From Berberis thunbergii (taxonomy: Eukaryota > Streptophyta > Magnoliopsida > Ranunculales > Berberidaceae), in the NCBI GenBank assembly GCA_003290165.1, contig QNQO01000556.1:1-64000 (forward strand): a DNA stretch of 64,000 bases. The letters run 5' to 3'. The translations under genes and the position numbers were made by a program. Below are positions 34,740-47,877 of this stretch, piece after piece; position 1 is the first letter of the stretch; the number at the start of each line of letters is the position of its first letter. The notes under the pieces are model-generated. The model was not told the origin of the DNA. It did no database searches and was given only the letters and a program-made list of their open reading frames with translations.

Positions 34740-35640
34740 TCACAAATCCCGTAAGAGCTTCTGCGGTACGTGCACCTTCATACCATCAGGTAGTTTGTAT
34801 CTAGGGGCGATACGTTTTACTGCAATCCCACTCCCATCAGGTAGCTCCCCCTTTGATAGATTTTTAAGATTTAATGAATAAGTACACAATACATAAGTAA
34901 TAATGGTGCAGGAACCAGGAATAAAGACAGATGGATCTGTCATTAATGTAGCTAGCTATGGAACTATAATTAGAAATTAGATAGGGGTAGCGATCTAGCA
35001 AAATAACACTTAGATTCTAAGCTCTATTTTGGTGGGAAGCAATTCTTAGAATGCAATAGAAATCATTAAAGAAGAAGATGGAACTTCCATGGCATTATAA
35101 AGGAAATGCATAATGGTTGACAAGTTTGCAGGTAGTTTGTTTTATCTAGTACAAATAAACAAAGAGAGCAGCTGACCTCTTGGGAAGCCATTTTACAGGA
35201 AACTTATTAATGAGTTCAGTTCATTTGTTGATGAATTAAAGAAAATAGTTTTATTAATGTGGACGCAATTGTTTATGAGTGGCTGTAATAAGCTCCTTTA
35301 TTTGATTTATTTAAAATGAAAGTTTGTGGGCCTTTATTAACTTCCTCTGCTCTTCAGGAAAAAAGAAAAAAAAGTATTCATGATAGTTATAAGTGCAAAA
35401 AAATCTTAAACTGCACACTATTGATGAAGGAATTATATGAATTCTCAAGGTACTAAAATAATCTATTTATTACCTTGTAAACAAAACCGAAGCCTCCTTC
35501 CCCAAATTTATATGCATAAGAAAAATCCTTTGTAGCAATTCTTATAGTAGCTAGATCAAATCTAAGTGATTTTGCGCTTTCAATCTCGCTATTTGTGCTT
35601 TTGATTCCATCTTCATTTAAGATCGCATCGTCTTTCATGT
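34740..35640 (-). pseudogene. Cysteine-rich receptor-like kinase fragment in CACTA
   Basis: An exon at about 35640-35474 encodes the juxtamembrane and ATP-loop part (ESAKSLRFDLATIRIAT, then GEGGFGFVYK), with a donor AAG|GTAATA. The next exon starts at 34850 (GELPDGSGIAVKR, with the ATP-binding Lys). After AVKR the sequence departs from any kinase and stops (RDL, then TGA, at 34740). Extracellular, membrane and most kinase parts are missing. It lies just upstream (on minus) of the PDI exons in the same orientation. Confidence 0.83.
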
Positions 35641-35659
35641 CTGCTTGAAAAATAAACAA

Positions 35660-36400
35660 TTAAGACTCGTCCTCCAGGGTACACTAATCACCAACAAGTA
35701 CACCTCAGTAAACACACTGTCGAATGTTGAAGAACACCTCATTGAACAAGTTGTTGGACTGTTGAACTTGATTAAGATAATCCATATAAACATCATGATA
35801 CAACCATGGGAAGTGAGAAACTAATGTAACTTTTTTGCATCAAGCTTTGGTAAAACCAAAATGATGAAATATTTTCAGTGCATAAAACAAAGAAGTTAAT
35901 AAGACTGATAAGATATACAAAAAAAACAAAGCAAACTTCAGAACAACTCAATAGAATATGAAATTTGACAATTTTTACAAAAATGTAATATGTAATAAAG
36001 ACCTAACCTGACCTAACCTGTTAATATGCTTCCATTGTCATAGACTTTGAAGTTGAAGCTATAATGAATCTATAAGAAGAATGAGCTGATGAAGAAATGA
36101 AGAACTCACCTGAAGAAGAAGGATTGTTCAATCGCTCGATTGTGTTGAGGGACCAATCGATCAGGGAGGCGGTAATGGTGATAATGGAGGTGGTGGAAAT
36201 GAACAATTTTCCCGGTACAAATAATCGAAATCCACATCAAGAATCGAAAAATCTTCCTTTGTACCCAAAATTTTCTCAACATTCAAACTCAAATTGATGA
36301 ACAATACAAACAACAACAAAAATCGAAATGAAAGATAAGGTGTCAACATTCACAGAGATTGATATACACGTAATTATTACAAATTATAACCCTTAATTTA
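35660..36400. other. CACTA interior, unassigned
   Basis: No conserved coding sequence was recognised. Short frames at 36021-36350 are low-complexity Ser/Ile. Confidence 0.35.
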
Positions 36401-36439
36401 TATATGTTAGTGCTTCAATTAATATATTTTATTCTAATT

Positions 36440-38200
36440 ATTTCAATTTTTATGTTTTTGTAGGAATCTGCGCGCGTGGACGATAAAATCGCATTAAGGC
36501 GACAAATTTGAGAAAATGATTAATTTGTTGATTCTAGTGGTGGTACAAAAGAGTGGTTCACACATCTAAGCCTAACCCGAATAAGCATGGTCCACTTACT
36601 TTAACCAAGCCCAAGCCCAAGCCCAGAAAGCTAGAATCCTAATCCCAGCCTAACAAGGAAATAGGGGAACCCTATTTAGGTTTCTCTCTTGCCTTCTCTT
36701 TGGAGAGAGCTCTCTCTTCCACGTTTTCTGGTCTTCCTCTCGTTTCCAGCCACCATCTCCACCTCCATTGGGGCAGAGACAGAGTTCTCTCGCCACTAAC
36801 CAACCACCACCTCGCCACCGTCACTAACCACCGTGTCACGCCCCTGTTTCACGCTACAAACCTCACCTCGCTACCGAAACAGACCACCATCTTCTCTGTC
36901 CAGAACACAGCCGCCATCACCATCTCTCTCTCTCTCTCTCAGCCACCATCACCCGTCCAAACCACCACCACCTCGATCACAGCATTGCCGCGAAACAGGG
37001 ACTCCCTGTTTCGCCGCTCTGTTTCCCTGTTTCGCCACCACCGAGCACCACCTAAGCCACCTCACGCACAGGATAGCCTCTGTTCTCCTCCTTCACGAAC
37101 CGCGCGCACAGACCAGACCGAGTAACCACTGCCATCACAGCTCGAAACAGAAGCTCGCGACAGGGAGGCACTCCCTGTTTCGTTTCCACCTCTCGTTGTT
37201 CCTCACACTCTCTCTCTCTCTGTTCTTGCAAGTGCCGGAGACGTTTGGAGGACGAATAAACTCGCGAGGAACGGAGAATAGAGACGGAGCAGGTCGCGTC
37301 ACGCTGGAGAAGACGAAGAGCTGCAAAGCAGCGAATTTCGCTCGGGAAAAACTGTTTTCAGTTTTGAAAAACGGTTGTGGCTATTGACGCCCTGAGAATC
37401 TGTAAGAGCCACCACAGTGCAAATTTAGCTATTTTCTCGGGATTTGTGCGCATACAGGAAGTGATGGATTCCTCCTCCGGTGATGCTGTGACCACCACCA
37501 CCATGAGTCACTAAACCCCACGCAAGGTGAAGAGGTGAACTCCTAGATGTAACGCACTAAATTAGCATTTGATTCGCTTTAAGTTTTCACGATGAATAAT
37601 GATGTTTAATGATTATCACTTTTATTTAATATAAAATTTATGTTATTTCAGTGAGAAGGATTTCATAGATTTCTTTGTAGATTATTTTTATTCCGGTGAT
37701 TATCTTTTCTTCTCCATATAAGCTTAGTCATGCTTTTCTTATGTGTGGAATGTTTAAGAATTAATTGATTCCGGTAGGTTAGTTATATGTGATCGTCATT
37801 TATTACGGTATTGTCTCCGGATATATCGTAAGTTTAGGATATCACATATGACAAACCTTTGTGATTTTCTTAGAAAAAGTGAAATCTTAAATTCATTTAC
37901 ATTAGAGTATATTAATGCATAAAATATTATTTTTCCGATTACATCGTTTGGGATGTGAAACACGTAGTTGAGTCATCATAGCGAATCAATACTAGTTGGC
38001 GCGTGAAGTCTAGGAAGGATTCTTGGAACCTTGTGATTTTTCTAAACTTAATTTTCATTAAATTAAATTAAATTTCGTATTTTAAATTTGTTAGAATTTA
38101 TTAACTTTAGTTTCGCATAGTTTGTTTTCCTTAACCTTATTTTGTAGATCGTTTTTCCTCGTGGGATCGACACCCCATTCTTTACTGCAATTGACCGCGT
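36440..38200 (+). repeat. Retroelement-like repeat inside the CACTA
   Basis: The stretch 36700-37400 is CT/CCACC-rich with CGAAACAGGG...CCCTGTTTCG palindromes (about 36989-37008 and 37008-37035, and near 37160-37182), the same motif as at the left edge of the window. Its two long open frames are low-complexity Ser/Thr/His/Pro and not credible genes. The segment ending CTCGTGGGATCGACACCCC (about 38158-38176) resembles the ends of gypsy-type LTRs. Possibly an LTR element nested in the CACTA; borders not found. Confidence 0.4.
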
Positions 38201-39366
38201 GTATTGTTTGGGCGTAATCAGAGATGGAGGAGAAACTCATCACATCTATCAAACCTTAATTGCATCTCTCACACCGAACGAATTCGACCAAGAAACACCA
38301 AAACCTAAAATTCGAAGAACACATAATCTCTATAAAATGAGGAGAAACAAGAATCCCTACCTTCCAATTGAGCATGAACGAGAAGAAACAATCAATCAAT
38401 TTGATGGTTTGTTGTTCAAAATCACTAAAAACTCGGTCGAGTATCTATTCTTTTGCGCTACTTTTCCCTTTTTTGTTGATTTATTTTCTTAATAGAGTAA
38501 AGAGAGAGAGGGAGAGAGGAAGGAAGAAGAAAAGATGGAAGCAAACATTGGTGGGAGGTGGTGATAGTGGTGGTGGACGAGCTAGGGGGAAGGGGACGAT
38601 GGAGAGCGGAGATCGAGAAAATAAGGGACAGGGTTTTAAGAGACGGTTGGGTAAAAAAATCTATTTTTATTTATAACGACAGTTAAACCCGTCGCCATTA
38701 ACTATAACCGTCGTTAAATAATATTATTCTACGACAATTGTTCAACCGTCGTTGAATAAAGTATTTGGCGACAATTTTTTCAACACGTCGCTAAATAACC
38801 GCCACTAACTTGCCAATTTGTTGTAGTGACTATTGATCGGTATCACGCTTACCATCCACCACCAATTTTGTTCCTGTCAGAGACCATGGATGTAATCCCA
38901 AGCTGGCAAGCTCTTAAAGGCAACTTCAAGACTCTCTCATGGCAGCAAGAACAGGGGATTCCATCATATTTGCCTTACATGTTCCTAAAAGTAAAAACTT
39001 TTATTGGCCACTACTGATGAATGGTCTCCCAGCCAGTTCCTTTAGTAGTAGTGTATACGTTAATTGAACTCTTTGTACGAATGAATGCCAATTATCTGTT
39101 TTGCTTTAAACAAAAGTTAGTCGATTAATAAAAGAAAACAAAAATCGATGCATATGCTAAGATAATAATGACATTTCATTGGAAGAACTTCATGCATGCT
39201 GGCATTGAGAACTACTAATCCATATATTTGCAAATAACAAAATGGTATAGCTTTATTGACTCCACTGTAAAGGAATAAAGGAAGAAACAGAAAAAAAGCA
39301 TCATAACCTTGTAATTAAGTAAATAAAGAAAAATTGTCTTTTCAGTATTTCATGAAGAAAAAACAT

Positions 39367-39415
39367 ACCAAGTTTATCACCCACTCTAAACTCCTTTCCA
39401 TTTACCCAAGCATTT
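39367..39415 (-). pseudogene. Phytocyanin exon-1 remnant (copy D)
   Basis: On minus, NAWVNGKEFRVGDKL followed by the donor CTTG|GTATG matches the end of exon 1 of copies A and B, including the splice site. Sequence further 5-prime (signal peptide and start) is replaced by unrelated DNA. With exon 2 at 31010-31859 in the same orientation and the CACTA insertion between, it is read as the other half of the same dead gene. Confidence 0.75.
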
Positions 39416-42400
39416 GTTCGAGATGTTGGCTCGAGTTGAACGAGCAAATTTAGTCTTACATTGTTGGGTAAGGAAGGAGCAAGATAATGTGAAATTAATA
39501 AAAGATTGGACATGCAATAACACGCTTGCCGGTGGATATAGAAGAACCCAAGACGTGGGGATTAAACCACCACAACCTTAACCATCCAATCAGGCTACCA
39601 TTAATTGGTCATTACTTTTAGGTGGGGGTATTCAATTCGGAATTTGAATGGACTATGAAGAATTTTAAATCTCGTGGATTTTAAAATGTTTCAAATGATT
39701 TTACAAAATTCAATGGATTTTGATGGATTTTAAATGATTGGATTTTGTAGATTTTATAAAGGTTTGTTATGGATTTCTATGGATTCTTATAAATTCAATG
39801 GATTTTTATAAATGTGTTATTAGTCATAGAAAACAATGAAAGAACATCACCTACATTGTTATTCATACCAATGCAAATCATAAAAATCAATTAAACAATT
39901 GTTTGTATGTTACAAGAATTTTACTTTAAATTAAAAAAAAATCAAATACATTAAAGATGGTCCAAAAGTAATACAAAGAGTTATATTACTTCAAATTGTT
40001 ATCCTCGCCACCGCCACCTCTCCTCCTATCTTCTTCTTTTTCAAGCACCACCACCACCACGCTACCGCCACCTCTCCTCCTCTTCCCCCTTTTATTCTTC
40101 TTCTTCTTTTTCTCCATCAATCACCAGCGCCACCTCTCATCCCCCTTCACCCATTTTCATCTTCTTATTCTCAACTTCCTCCCCTTCACATCTTCTTCTT
40201 CTCTAATTATATATTTTAGATAAAAAAATCCCCCCCCTCAACTTTTACAATATTTTTAGTATATATATTTTAGCCTTAAAAAATCGATTATATAATGTAG
40301 AATACAATATGATAGTTGTTTATGAAAATATTTAAATTGTTCTTTGTTAGTGTAGTGGTTGGAGGTTTTATCACTTTTAGTAAAAGACCTTAGTTCGATA
40401 CTCTTCGAGTGCATTTTTATTTTATTTTCAATGTAATTTTATTAGTAATTACAAACATTAAAAATGTTTAGTTTAATAAAAATTTATTAACATTAAAGAA
40501 ATGAATTGTTTTTCACAAGTGATATTAAACCCCTAACAAAAAAATATTTAAAATTAATATTTAAAATAATAACGATAGAATTCAATGAAAATATATACCA
40601 TTAGCCAACTCGGATAAAATTTGAGCCTCATATAAATTATTTTTTCTTTGAAATTGTATTATGATCATATTAGATTCGCAAATTTCAAATTTTTTGTAGC
40701 TTCATCACCTTAGAACTTATCCTAATTATTTTGTGATTCTCAATTCTAGACAACCTATAGCCACATTTTGGTCAGGTTTTAAGTTTTTACATTTATATCC
40801 CTTCTATAGATAATGTTTGTGGTTGTATTTTAAAGAGAATGGGTAAAGGTGTAAAAATGTTTTAGCCTGGCTAAAAAATGGCTTTAAAGTCGGGCTTCAT
40901 AGACAAACTCTTTTGTGATATTAGTTATATATTCTAGTTATTATATTTGTTTGTTCTTTGCTAAGGTTATCAAGAGTGATCTTATTTTGGCTTAAAATTG
41001 ACTACACTTGAATCCAATTTGATATATACATTGCTTTAGCCTGGGTTCGCCCCTCATTGTTGTTACTTGTTTGATGAATGAGTTTACAGCATAATCCACT
41101 TAAGCATATGATATGGACTAGGTCATCTATCTCACTTTAACATTCTGCCATTTGGATGCCTTTTTCGCTGTTGCATGGATCATCTCCAATGGTAATTAAT
41201 GCGTCCATTGCGAACCAAAATCACACCTTATCGTGTTTTCTTCAATTAGTGGCAATTTTTTTTTTTTTTCTGATAAGGACCTCCCTAATTACCATGTCCA
41301 TTCACACCTATAGCATGTAACAAGTGTATGGTTGAAGGCATGGCGAATGCGGATGTCCATAACACTTTGTGGTCTCTGTTACTTTCAACTTCAAGAGTCT
41401 TTCTACACCACAACATTTTCCATTCATCAATTCACGACATCTACCTTGCCATAAAAAGCTACTTTTTTTCCAAGTAGAAAGCATTGAACAACCACTAACA
41501 GTTGCAATTCAACCACACCACCACCTTTATCAAAATATCTCTCGTGAACATTGTAATGGATCCCATTAATTGAATCTAAATATCTAATATCTAAAATCTA
41601 AAAAATAAAAATTAATTTAAAGAAAAACCAAACAAACAAAAAGATGTGGCTATATCAAAAACTTTGCTAATTGTTTTGTTTTATAATTTTTATCTTGGTC
41701 CCGCTCGACATTGCATGACATGATTGCCCCTAATATATATTAGATTCAATACATATAAACCTCTATAAATTAATACCAAATAAGGTTACGAATTTAATTA
41801 GTCTTATTAATAGAATTCATGGATCTATCCATTTTTGCAACAAACTAAATTATAATCGATGTATATTTAATTAATTTGTTTAACCAAAACAAGTTCATGA
41901 ATGTATTAATGAGTCTTATTAAATATAAGTCATGGATTTATCCATTTTTTGCAACAAGCTAAAATTATATTCGATATATACATCTTAAAATTCATGAGAA
42001 ATGACAAAGAAAATAAAGTTGAAGATGATAGCTATGTACTGGAGCCCGTCTCTCGCAAATATGCACTCAAAGCAACAATCACATTACATAATTTTCTCTT
42101 GCAATACAAGAACATTACACTAGAGTTTTTTCTTAATGCGCTAAGATATTTAGAGATGAGGTCCAAGAAGACATCAATTTCAAGAGCAAACAAGTAACAT
42201 ATGAGTCATATTGTGCAAAGGTCTCCCAATTGAGTCATGTATATATAATTTTGATGTATAAGGAGGTTATTAATTAGTTATATATCAAGTGGGACCTATG
42301 TGTTTTTCTTAAATGTATTATCTTATAAATTTAGCGAATTATTAATTTACCATGTTGATCTCAAGTTGGAACCGGCCAAAAATATTATTTATTTATCAAA

Positions 42401-42900
42401 ATTATATTGTATTATCTTTTTTCTTATAATAATTAGGGGGAAAAACATTCATATTAAATATCAGCCGACATGATAAAAACAAGTTGGACTCAAAGTCAAA
42501 GATAATACAAAGATAAGACCAGATATTGAATTGCCCTCCCCTCTGTATTTCTTTTCTAGAATATCGAGGTTGCAAACCATCAAGCATACTACTCGAGCTT
42601 TTTATTTTATTTTTTTTGTTAAGTAGCATACTAATGAAGATTCAATAAGAATAAGAAGAAAGAACAAATAAAAGTAGATAACATTAAGAATAAGAATTTA
42701 AGTTGGAGAAGATCAGGAAGTTGAGAATATACAAACATATGTGGAGAGGTAAATAATAATGGTCTCTATATAGAACATTGAATTGTCTTGTAATTGACAG
42801 GATTAATTATGAAATAATCAATGATTAGTGAGTTGAGTCAAGGGAGGGAAATCTAAATAAGGAATAACAACTTAGTAGTTGATTTGATAAGACAAAATAG
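39416..42900. other. Intergenic region upstream of SLAC1
   Basis: It contains ATGGATTTT-type AT-rich repeats at 39630-39830 that look like half of a MITE, a CCACCACC/CTTCTT low-complexity tract (39995-40210), and a phytocyanin-flank relic at about 41110-41200 (ATTCTGCCATTTGGATG, then TCCAATGGTAATTAATG). The frame at 41949-42197 (82 codons) was not recognised. No other gene is seen. The SLAC1 promoter must lie in the last part. Confidence 0.4.
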
Positions 42901-42947
42901 GGAATAAACAAACAAACATGAACACAAGGCTATTGTTGGATGGATGC

Positions 42948-42960
42948 TATATATATATAC
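42948..42960 (+). promoter_or_regulatory. TATA-like run before SLAC1
   Basis: CTATATATATATA sits 25-35 bases before the chosen ATG. If used, transcription would begin very near the start codon, and the in-frame ATG at 42918 would be upstream of the message. It could also be a simple TA repeat. Confidence 0.35.
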
Positions 42961-42983
42961 CCAAACATCTGGATTCCAAGACA

Positions 42984-45576
42984 ATGAGACCCAAAATGGC
43001 CGCAAACAATTCTTCAAACTCTTCTCACAACTTTTTTGTGGACATTCATGAAGTAGTCTCCCCCAAGGAAGAAAGCAATAATAATAATAATAATCCACAA
43101 GTTTCCAATGAGTTTGAAAGTAAAACGAGTCGATCTGCACAACTGCAACACCCACCGAAGAAACTACCCAAAGCTGTCAAGAGACAAGTATCACTGGAAA
43201 CCGGGTTCTCTGCATTACGAGGAGACTCTAATTCTAGGATTGCTGATGCGGCTTTTTTGAGAAGTGGTGTCAGTTTTGGAGGTATTGATTCGAGTAGGGC
43301 AATGGGAACAGATGGGAGGAAGGGAGACTTCAGCATGTTTAGAACGAAATCATCTCTGAGTAAACAGATGTCTATGTTACCTGTTAAAAAAGAAACTGAT
43401 CATGAGATTGATTTGCGGAAAACGGTTTCATTTGGAGCAGGAGCAGCTCAAGAGAGTACCCACAAAAGTGTTCCTGCTGGAAGATACTTTGCAGCATTAA
43501 GAGGAGCTGAACTAGATCAAGTCAAGGTAGTATATAATAAACTCATCATCATCAATGAGCATGATCATATCTTGAGCTTTCTTTTCTTAGTGTTACATGG
43601 GGTCCGTCTAAGGTTATGTGATTGTTTTTTCACAAATGAACCGTAAAGGCCATAAATCCAAAATTCATGCAGTTTAGTTTGTGCAAAAACTGACTTCATT
43701 CCCCAGTTATCCACCTGCAAGGTTTAGGCTCTAAGTTTTTTCAAGGCCAAAATTAACACAGAGGGCTTATGTGCTCTTGTAGTGCTAAACGTCTCTGTAC
43801 TTCAAATGAATTATGAAAATAAGAATAGTACTGCTGAACACACTACCCAGAGAAGGCAATTCATCTGCCAATCTAGCTCGAACCCGTTGCTAATCAGGTC
43901 GAAAATGAGGTTTCAATTTGATTATTGAGTACAATAAGTATCTTTAATGAAAAGTACTTAACTGGGTCCTGGACGATTATCTGGTCCCCATGAACATACC
44001 TAACTGCAACTGTATCCTTTTACGTACTTACAATATGTAATGTAACATCAACATGGTACCAAGCCAGAGTTTAACTGTTAACTCCATTTTCCTGTTTGCC
44101 CCATCAAGATTCAAAATAAATGAATATATCCCAATGATCAATCATCCAAACTGTCCCGACCTTGGGTTCTCCGGAGCAAAAAGTATTACACTGTAAACTG
44201 CTACTAATACTACAAAACCTGTAGAATTTGCTATATATATATATAACCTTAATCGTTAAATGAAAACCATAATGGTGATGATAATGTTCTGTTTGCAGGA
44301 TTCTGAAGACATTCTCTTGCCTAAGGATGAACTATGGCCTTTTCTCCTCAGATTCCCTATTGGATGCTTTGGTATCTGTTTAGGCCTCAGCAGTCAAGCC
44401 GTCCTATGGCGTAACCTTGCAAAGAGTCCAGCTACCAGATTCCTCCACATTCCGCATATAATCAACCTTGTTCTCTGGCTCTTAGCGTTTGTCTTCCTCG
44501 TCTCTATTTCTATCATATATGCACTCAAATGTACTTGCTACTTCGAAGCAGTCAGGAGGGAGTATTTTCACCCTGTACGAGTTAACTTCTTCTTTGCTCC
44601 ATGGATTGTGTGCATGTTCCTAGCCATTGGTGCGCCTCCTTTGTTATTCCCTAAGCCACTTCACCCTGCTATATGGTGCATCTTCATGATACCTGTTTTC
44701 TTCCTTGAGCTCAAAATTTATGGACAATGGTTATCAGGAGGAAAGCGACGTCTGTGCAAGGTGGCTAATCCATCTACACATCTGTCAGTGGTTGGGAACT
44801 TTATAGGTGCAATTTTGGCTGCAAAGGTGGGATGGACAGAGCCTGCAAAGTTCTTATGGGCTGTTGGTTTTGCACATTACCTGGTAGTGTTTGTTACATT
44901 GTACCAAAGATTGCCAACAAGTGAAGCTTTGCCCAAGGAACTACACCCAGTGTACTCAATGTTTATTGCTGCCCCTGCAGCAGCAAGCATTGCTTGGGAA
45001 TCCATATACCATGAGTTTGACGGCTTATCAAGGACATGTTACTTCATTGCCTTGTTTCTCTATATTTCACTCGTCGTACGCCTAAATTTCTTCTTGGGCT
45101 TCAGGTGAGCTCATTTGCATGTGTTTACAGCAGCTCTAATAAACTGCAAATTTTCATTGGCTATTTCTCACGTCGATTGTTTACTTCTCAGATTTTCGGT
45201 TGCATGGTGGGCTTACACCTTCCCAATGACAACGGTGTCAGTAGCCACCATCATATATGCAGAACATGTCCCATGTGTCCTAACCAAGGTCCTTGCAATC
45301 GCTCTCTCTTTCATGTCATCAACAATAGTCTCATTGTTGTTAGTCTTCACTTTCCTTCACGCTTTCATTTGGCAAACATTGTTTCCAAACGATCTCGCCA
45401 TTGCAATAGCAAAGAAAAGAACTGTCGGTGGCAGTAGAAGAATTGAGAGAGGAAAAAAGACCCTCAAGAACCTTGGCGATATAACTAATTGGACAAAGCA
45501 CTCTCATCCCTTGATTTCTTCCAACACCAAGGACGGCTTAGAAGGCAACAATTTAGATGGAGAAAAAATAGTATAG
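42984..45576 (+). CDS. SLAC1: S-type (slow) anion channel SLAC1
   Basis: Plasma-membrane anion channel that releases chloride and nitrate from guard cells and closes stomata; the TDT/SLAC family has ten membrane helices around a central pore. Three exons: 42984-43526, 44299-45104 and 45192-45576, with phase-0 and phase-2 introns of 772 and 87 bp, both GT-AG. The product is 577 aa. The N-terminal cytosolic part has RQVSLETGFS (67-76) and FSMFRTKSSLSKQ (116-128), the segments that hold kinase-target serines in Arabidopsis SLAC1. AGRYFAALRGAELD precedes the channel core (from about 190: LLRFPIGCFGICLGLSSQAVLW, continuing to FVWQTLFPNDLAIAI-like sequence). The ATG at 42984 was chosen because an upstream in-frame ATG (42918) precedes a TATA-like run at 42948-42958; ATG 42996 is an alternative. 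Near-complete identity with SLAC1 in the core makes the call firm. Confidence 0.96.
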
Positions 45577-47877
45577 AACAAAATAAAATGGCATTGTGCT
45601 AAAGCTGCATAATCCACTAGCAATATCATTAGAAAATGATGATTATTGATCAGACATGTAAACTAAACTTATGTTGTAGTTAGAGTAAATAGAACATGCA
45701 GGCTATTTCACATGAAGGATAGTTTTATTAGAACAAAAATGTCATCGTTAACAAAAGTGGATCCAGAAATATATTCATTCAATATAGAAGGGGACTCTGT
45801 GTTAGGATGCCAAGATAAATCTGTGTTTGGAGTGTCCAACTACAAAAATATTTCAACTTGTGTACTTGCAGTCTACAAAATTTGGAACATGAAGTTTTTT
45901 TTAAGTTGTTTTTGAAAGTTATAGTGCTCAAAGGCTTGTTGCTGAAAACATAAACTATCACGACTCCTGTAAATTGATGCTCTGATGATTCATGGCATAC
46001 CAAACTTTATTCTTTCACAATCATTTCCCCTCTGTTCACACACAATTTCGTATCCAATTCAAGTTGACACCTTTTAGTGTGAAATAAAATTTTACAGTAA
46101 TTATCATGTAACATAGTCAGAAAGAATGGCAATTCATTTGTCGTCAAATAATAGCATCTGATACTTTACATTCTGGCATCAAAAATGCACTACTGATCAT
46201 TTAACAATCTTTTTCTACAGATGAACTGTTTGATATCATTCTATTTCACCATCTGTGGCCCTATTCTGATCTTTGTGAAATAATATTTTGGTTTGTTCAA
46301 TTGTCCTCGAGGATTAAAAATATTGTAACAACGATGCCTTCTCCAAAACATGTCTATTTGGAAAAGCACTTTATTGGATCATAAGTTATCAATACTACCA
46401 ATAAATTGTCCTGGCTTCTCTTTTTTTCAGATAAATGTTTCCTGTGGTGACTTGTTATTAATTTTCCATGAATGCCTAGAAAATAAGTTTGTTCCTCAGG
46501 GCCTTTGTAAACGTGTAAGGTTGATGTAGAGGCTCATACTTTGGCAACAGTCGCCGGGCGACAAATCTGTAACCATACTTGAAGTATTTTATGTCATGCA
46601 TATGACTTTTAAGTAACCAAAAAAAAAAGGTTGTACCTAATCAAGTAATAAGCACGCCTACTCTCCTAAAGCATGACTGAACAAAATATAACTTAAATTT
46701 GCCAATGACAATCATTGTTCAATCCCTCACACATCAAAATATCACTATACAAAACTATCTTAAATCACCATGCTATTAAATTCCTTCTTCTACCTGGATC
46801 TTTTACTCATAATCCACATTAAAGCACCACACAACCTAACATCAGTCTACAATACTTGCTGTCAAATTCAGTACGCCTATGAAATATGGACATTATAAAT
46901 TGGGAATTTCATTGCTTTAGCAAAAGTAGATCATAACATGCCTCAAATTGTAAAAGAGACAGTTAACTGGATAATGAATTGCTAATTTTTGAAAGTAAAG
47001 AGCATAAAATATACTGTCAAAACAGTAAAGTGTCCGGATGCTAAACTCGTGCATACATGCATGATCCAGTTGTCAAAAAACTGGTTTTGCTTAAAATGAA
47101 TAACTCTTTGAACAGAGATATCATTGAAATACTGGGAGTGATGGCATAAGCAAAATTATGCTATCAGTTGCATCAGATGGAGCAATGAAATAACATACAA
47201 AAATAAAATTTTCAATTTATAAATATATGCATGTTGCACGTTCCATGCAAATATACAAAGGAAGGGAGCAAAAATCTCAAATAAGAGTTCTTTGACACGG
47301 ATAAGCAGACACGCCTTAACCCAGTGCAGAGGCTAAAAATTAAGCGAACTTCTTGCCCTAAGTGGAAGATAGTGCATAATTTTCTTTTACCCACAAAAGT
47401 ATAACTTGGTGCAAAACATCATAAAGAAAGAACAGGGGATGCACTATTTGTAATTCAAAAATGTACCATTACAAGTGGTCATTGGCTATGCTGCTGTAAA
47501 CTGAGACTAAAATGAACAGAAAAAAATACAAGGAAATTTTCATCTTTGATGATTTAGCCTTAATATAGCTGTACACCTAAGAACTTTCTAATGTAATTTT
47601 CACATGACATGCGCGCTTTGCTTCTAAATATTCCTTCTTCCCTGTCCGATCAGAAACTTGGAAGCCAGTGCATTCTGCCAAAACTTTGTTTTCTCAAAAT
47701 TCCACCATATGCATGGACTCCAATGGATTTTGTATGCAAGTGACTTCCTATTCACATTGTTTGCTGAATGGAGAATGGATGAGGACTACTGATTCAGCAA
47801 TGTAGATGCCCATCCATCACCATTCAAATGGATTGACTTAGACCAGCGTGACTCAAAATAACTTGCGCTCTTTCCTT
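45577..47877. other. Convergent intergenic region SLAC1 / TPX2-like gene
   Basis: AATAAA at about 45580-45590 is a likely SLAC1 poly(A) signal. The rest is AT-rich and holds the 3-prime UTR of the minus-strand TPX2-like gene at its far end. No other gene, RNA or element was recognised in 46000-47500. Confidence 0.5.

Larger units (their letters stand above)
32338..38828. mobile_element. CACTA transposon with captured host gene exons
   Basis: The ends are CACTACAAGAAAA (32338) and TTTGTTGTAGTG (to 38828), the CACTA/En-Spm terminal motif, with a perfect 3-bp duplication ACT on both sides (32335-32337 and 38829-38831). Many subterminal repeats of TTAGCGACGG / CCGTCGCTAAAT occur within about 300 bp of each end (for example 32358-32590 and 38690-38810). 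No transposase was recognised in the 6491 bp. Instead it holds protein disulfide isomerase exons (33687-34574), receptor-kinase exons (34740-35640) and a repeat-rich part (36400-38200). Non-autonomous gene-capturing CACTA. Confidence 0.93.

Noticed and set aside
36700..37387. Two overlapping long frames rich in Ser, Thr, Pro and His
   Set aside because: Overlapping frames in CCACC/CTCTCT low-complexity DNA, with the same motif as the window edge; no domain.
39996..40223. Ser/Pro/Phe-rich plus frame of 75 codons
   Set aside because: Translation of CTTCTT and CCACCA low-complexity repeats.
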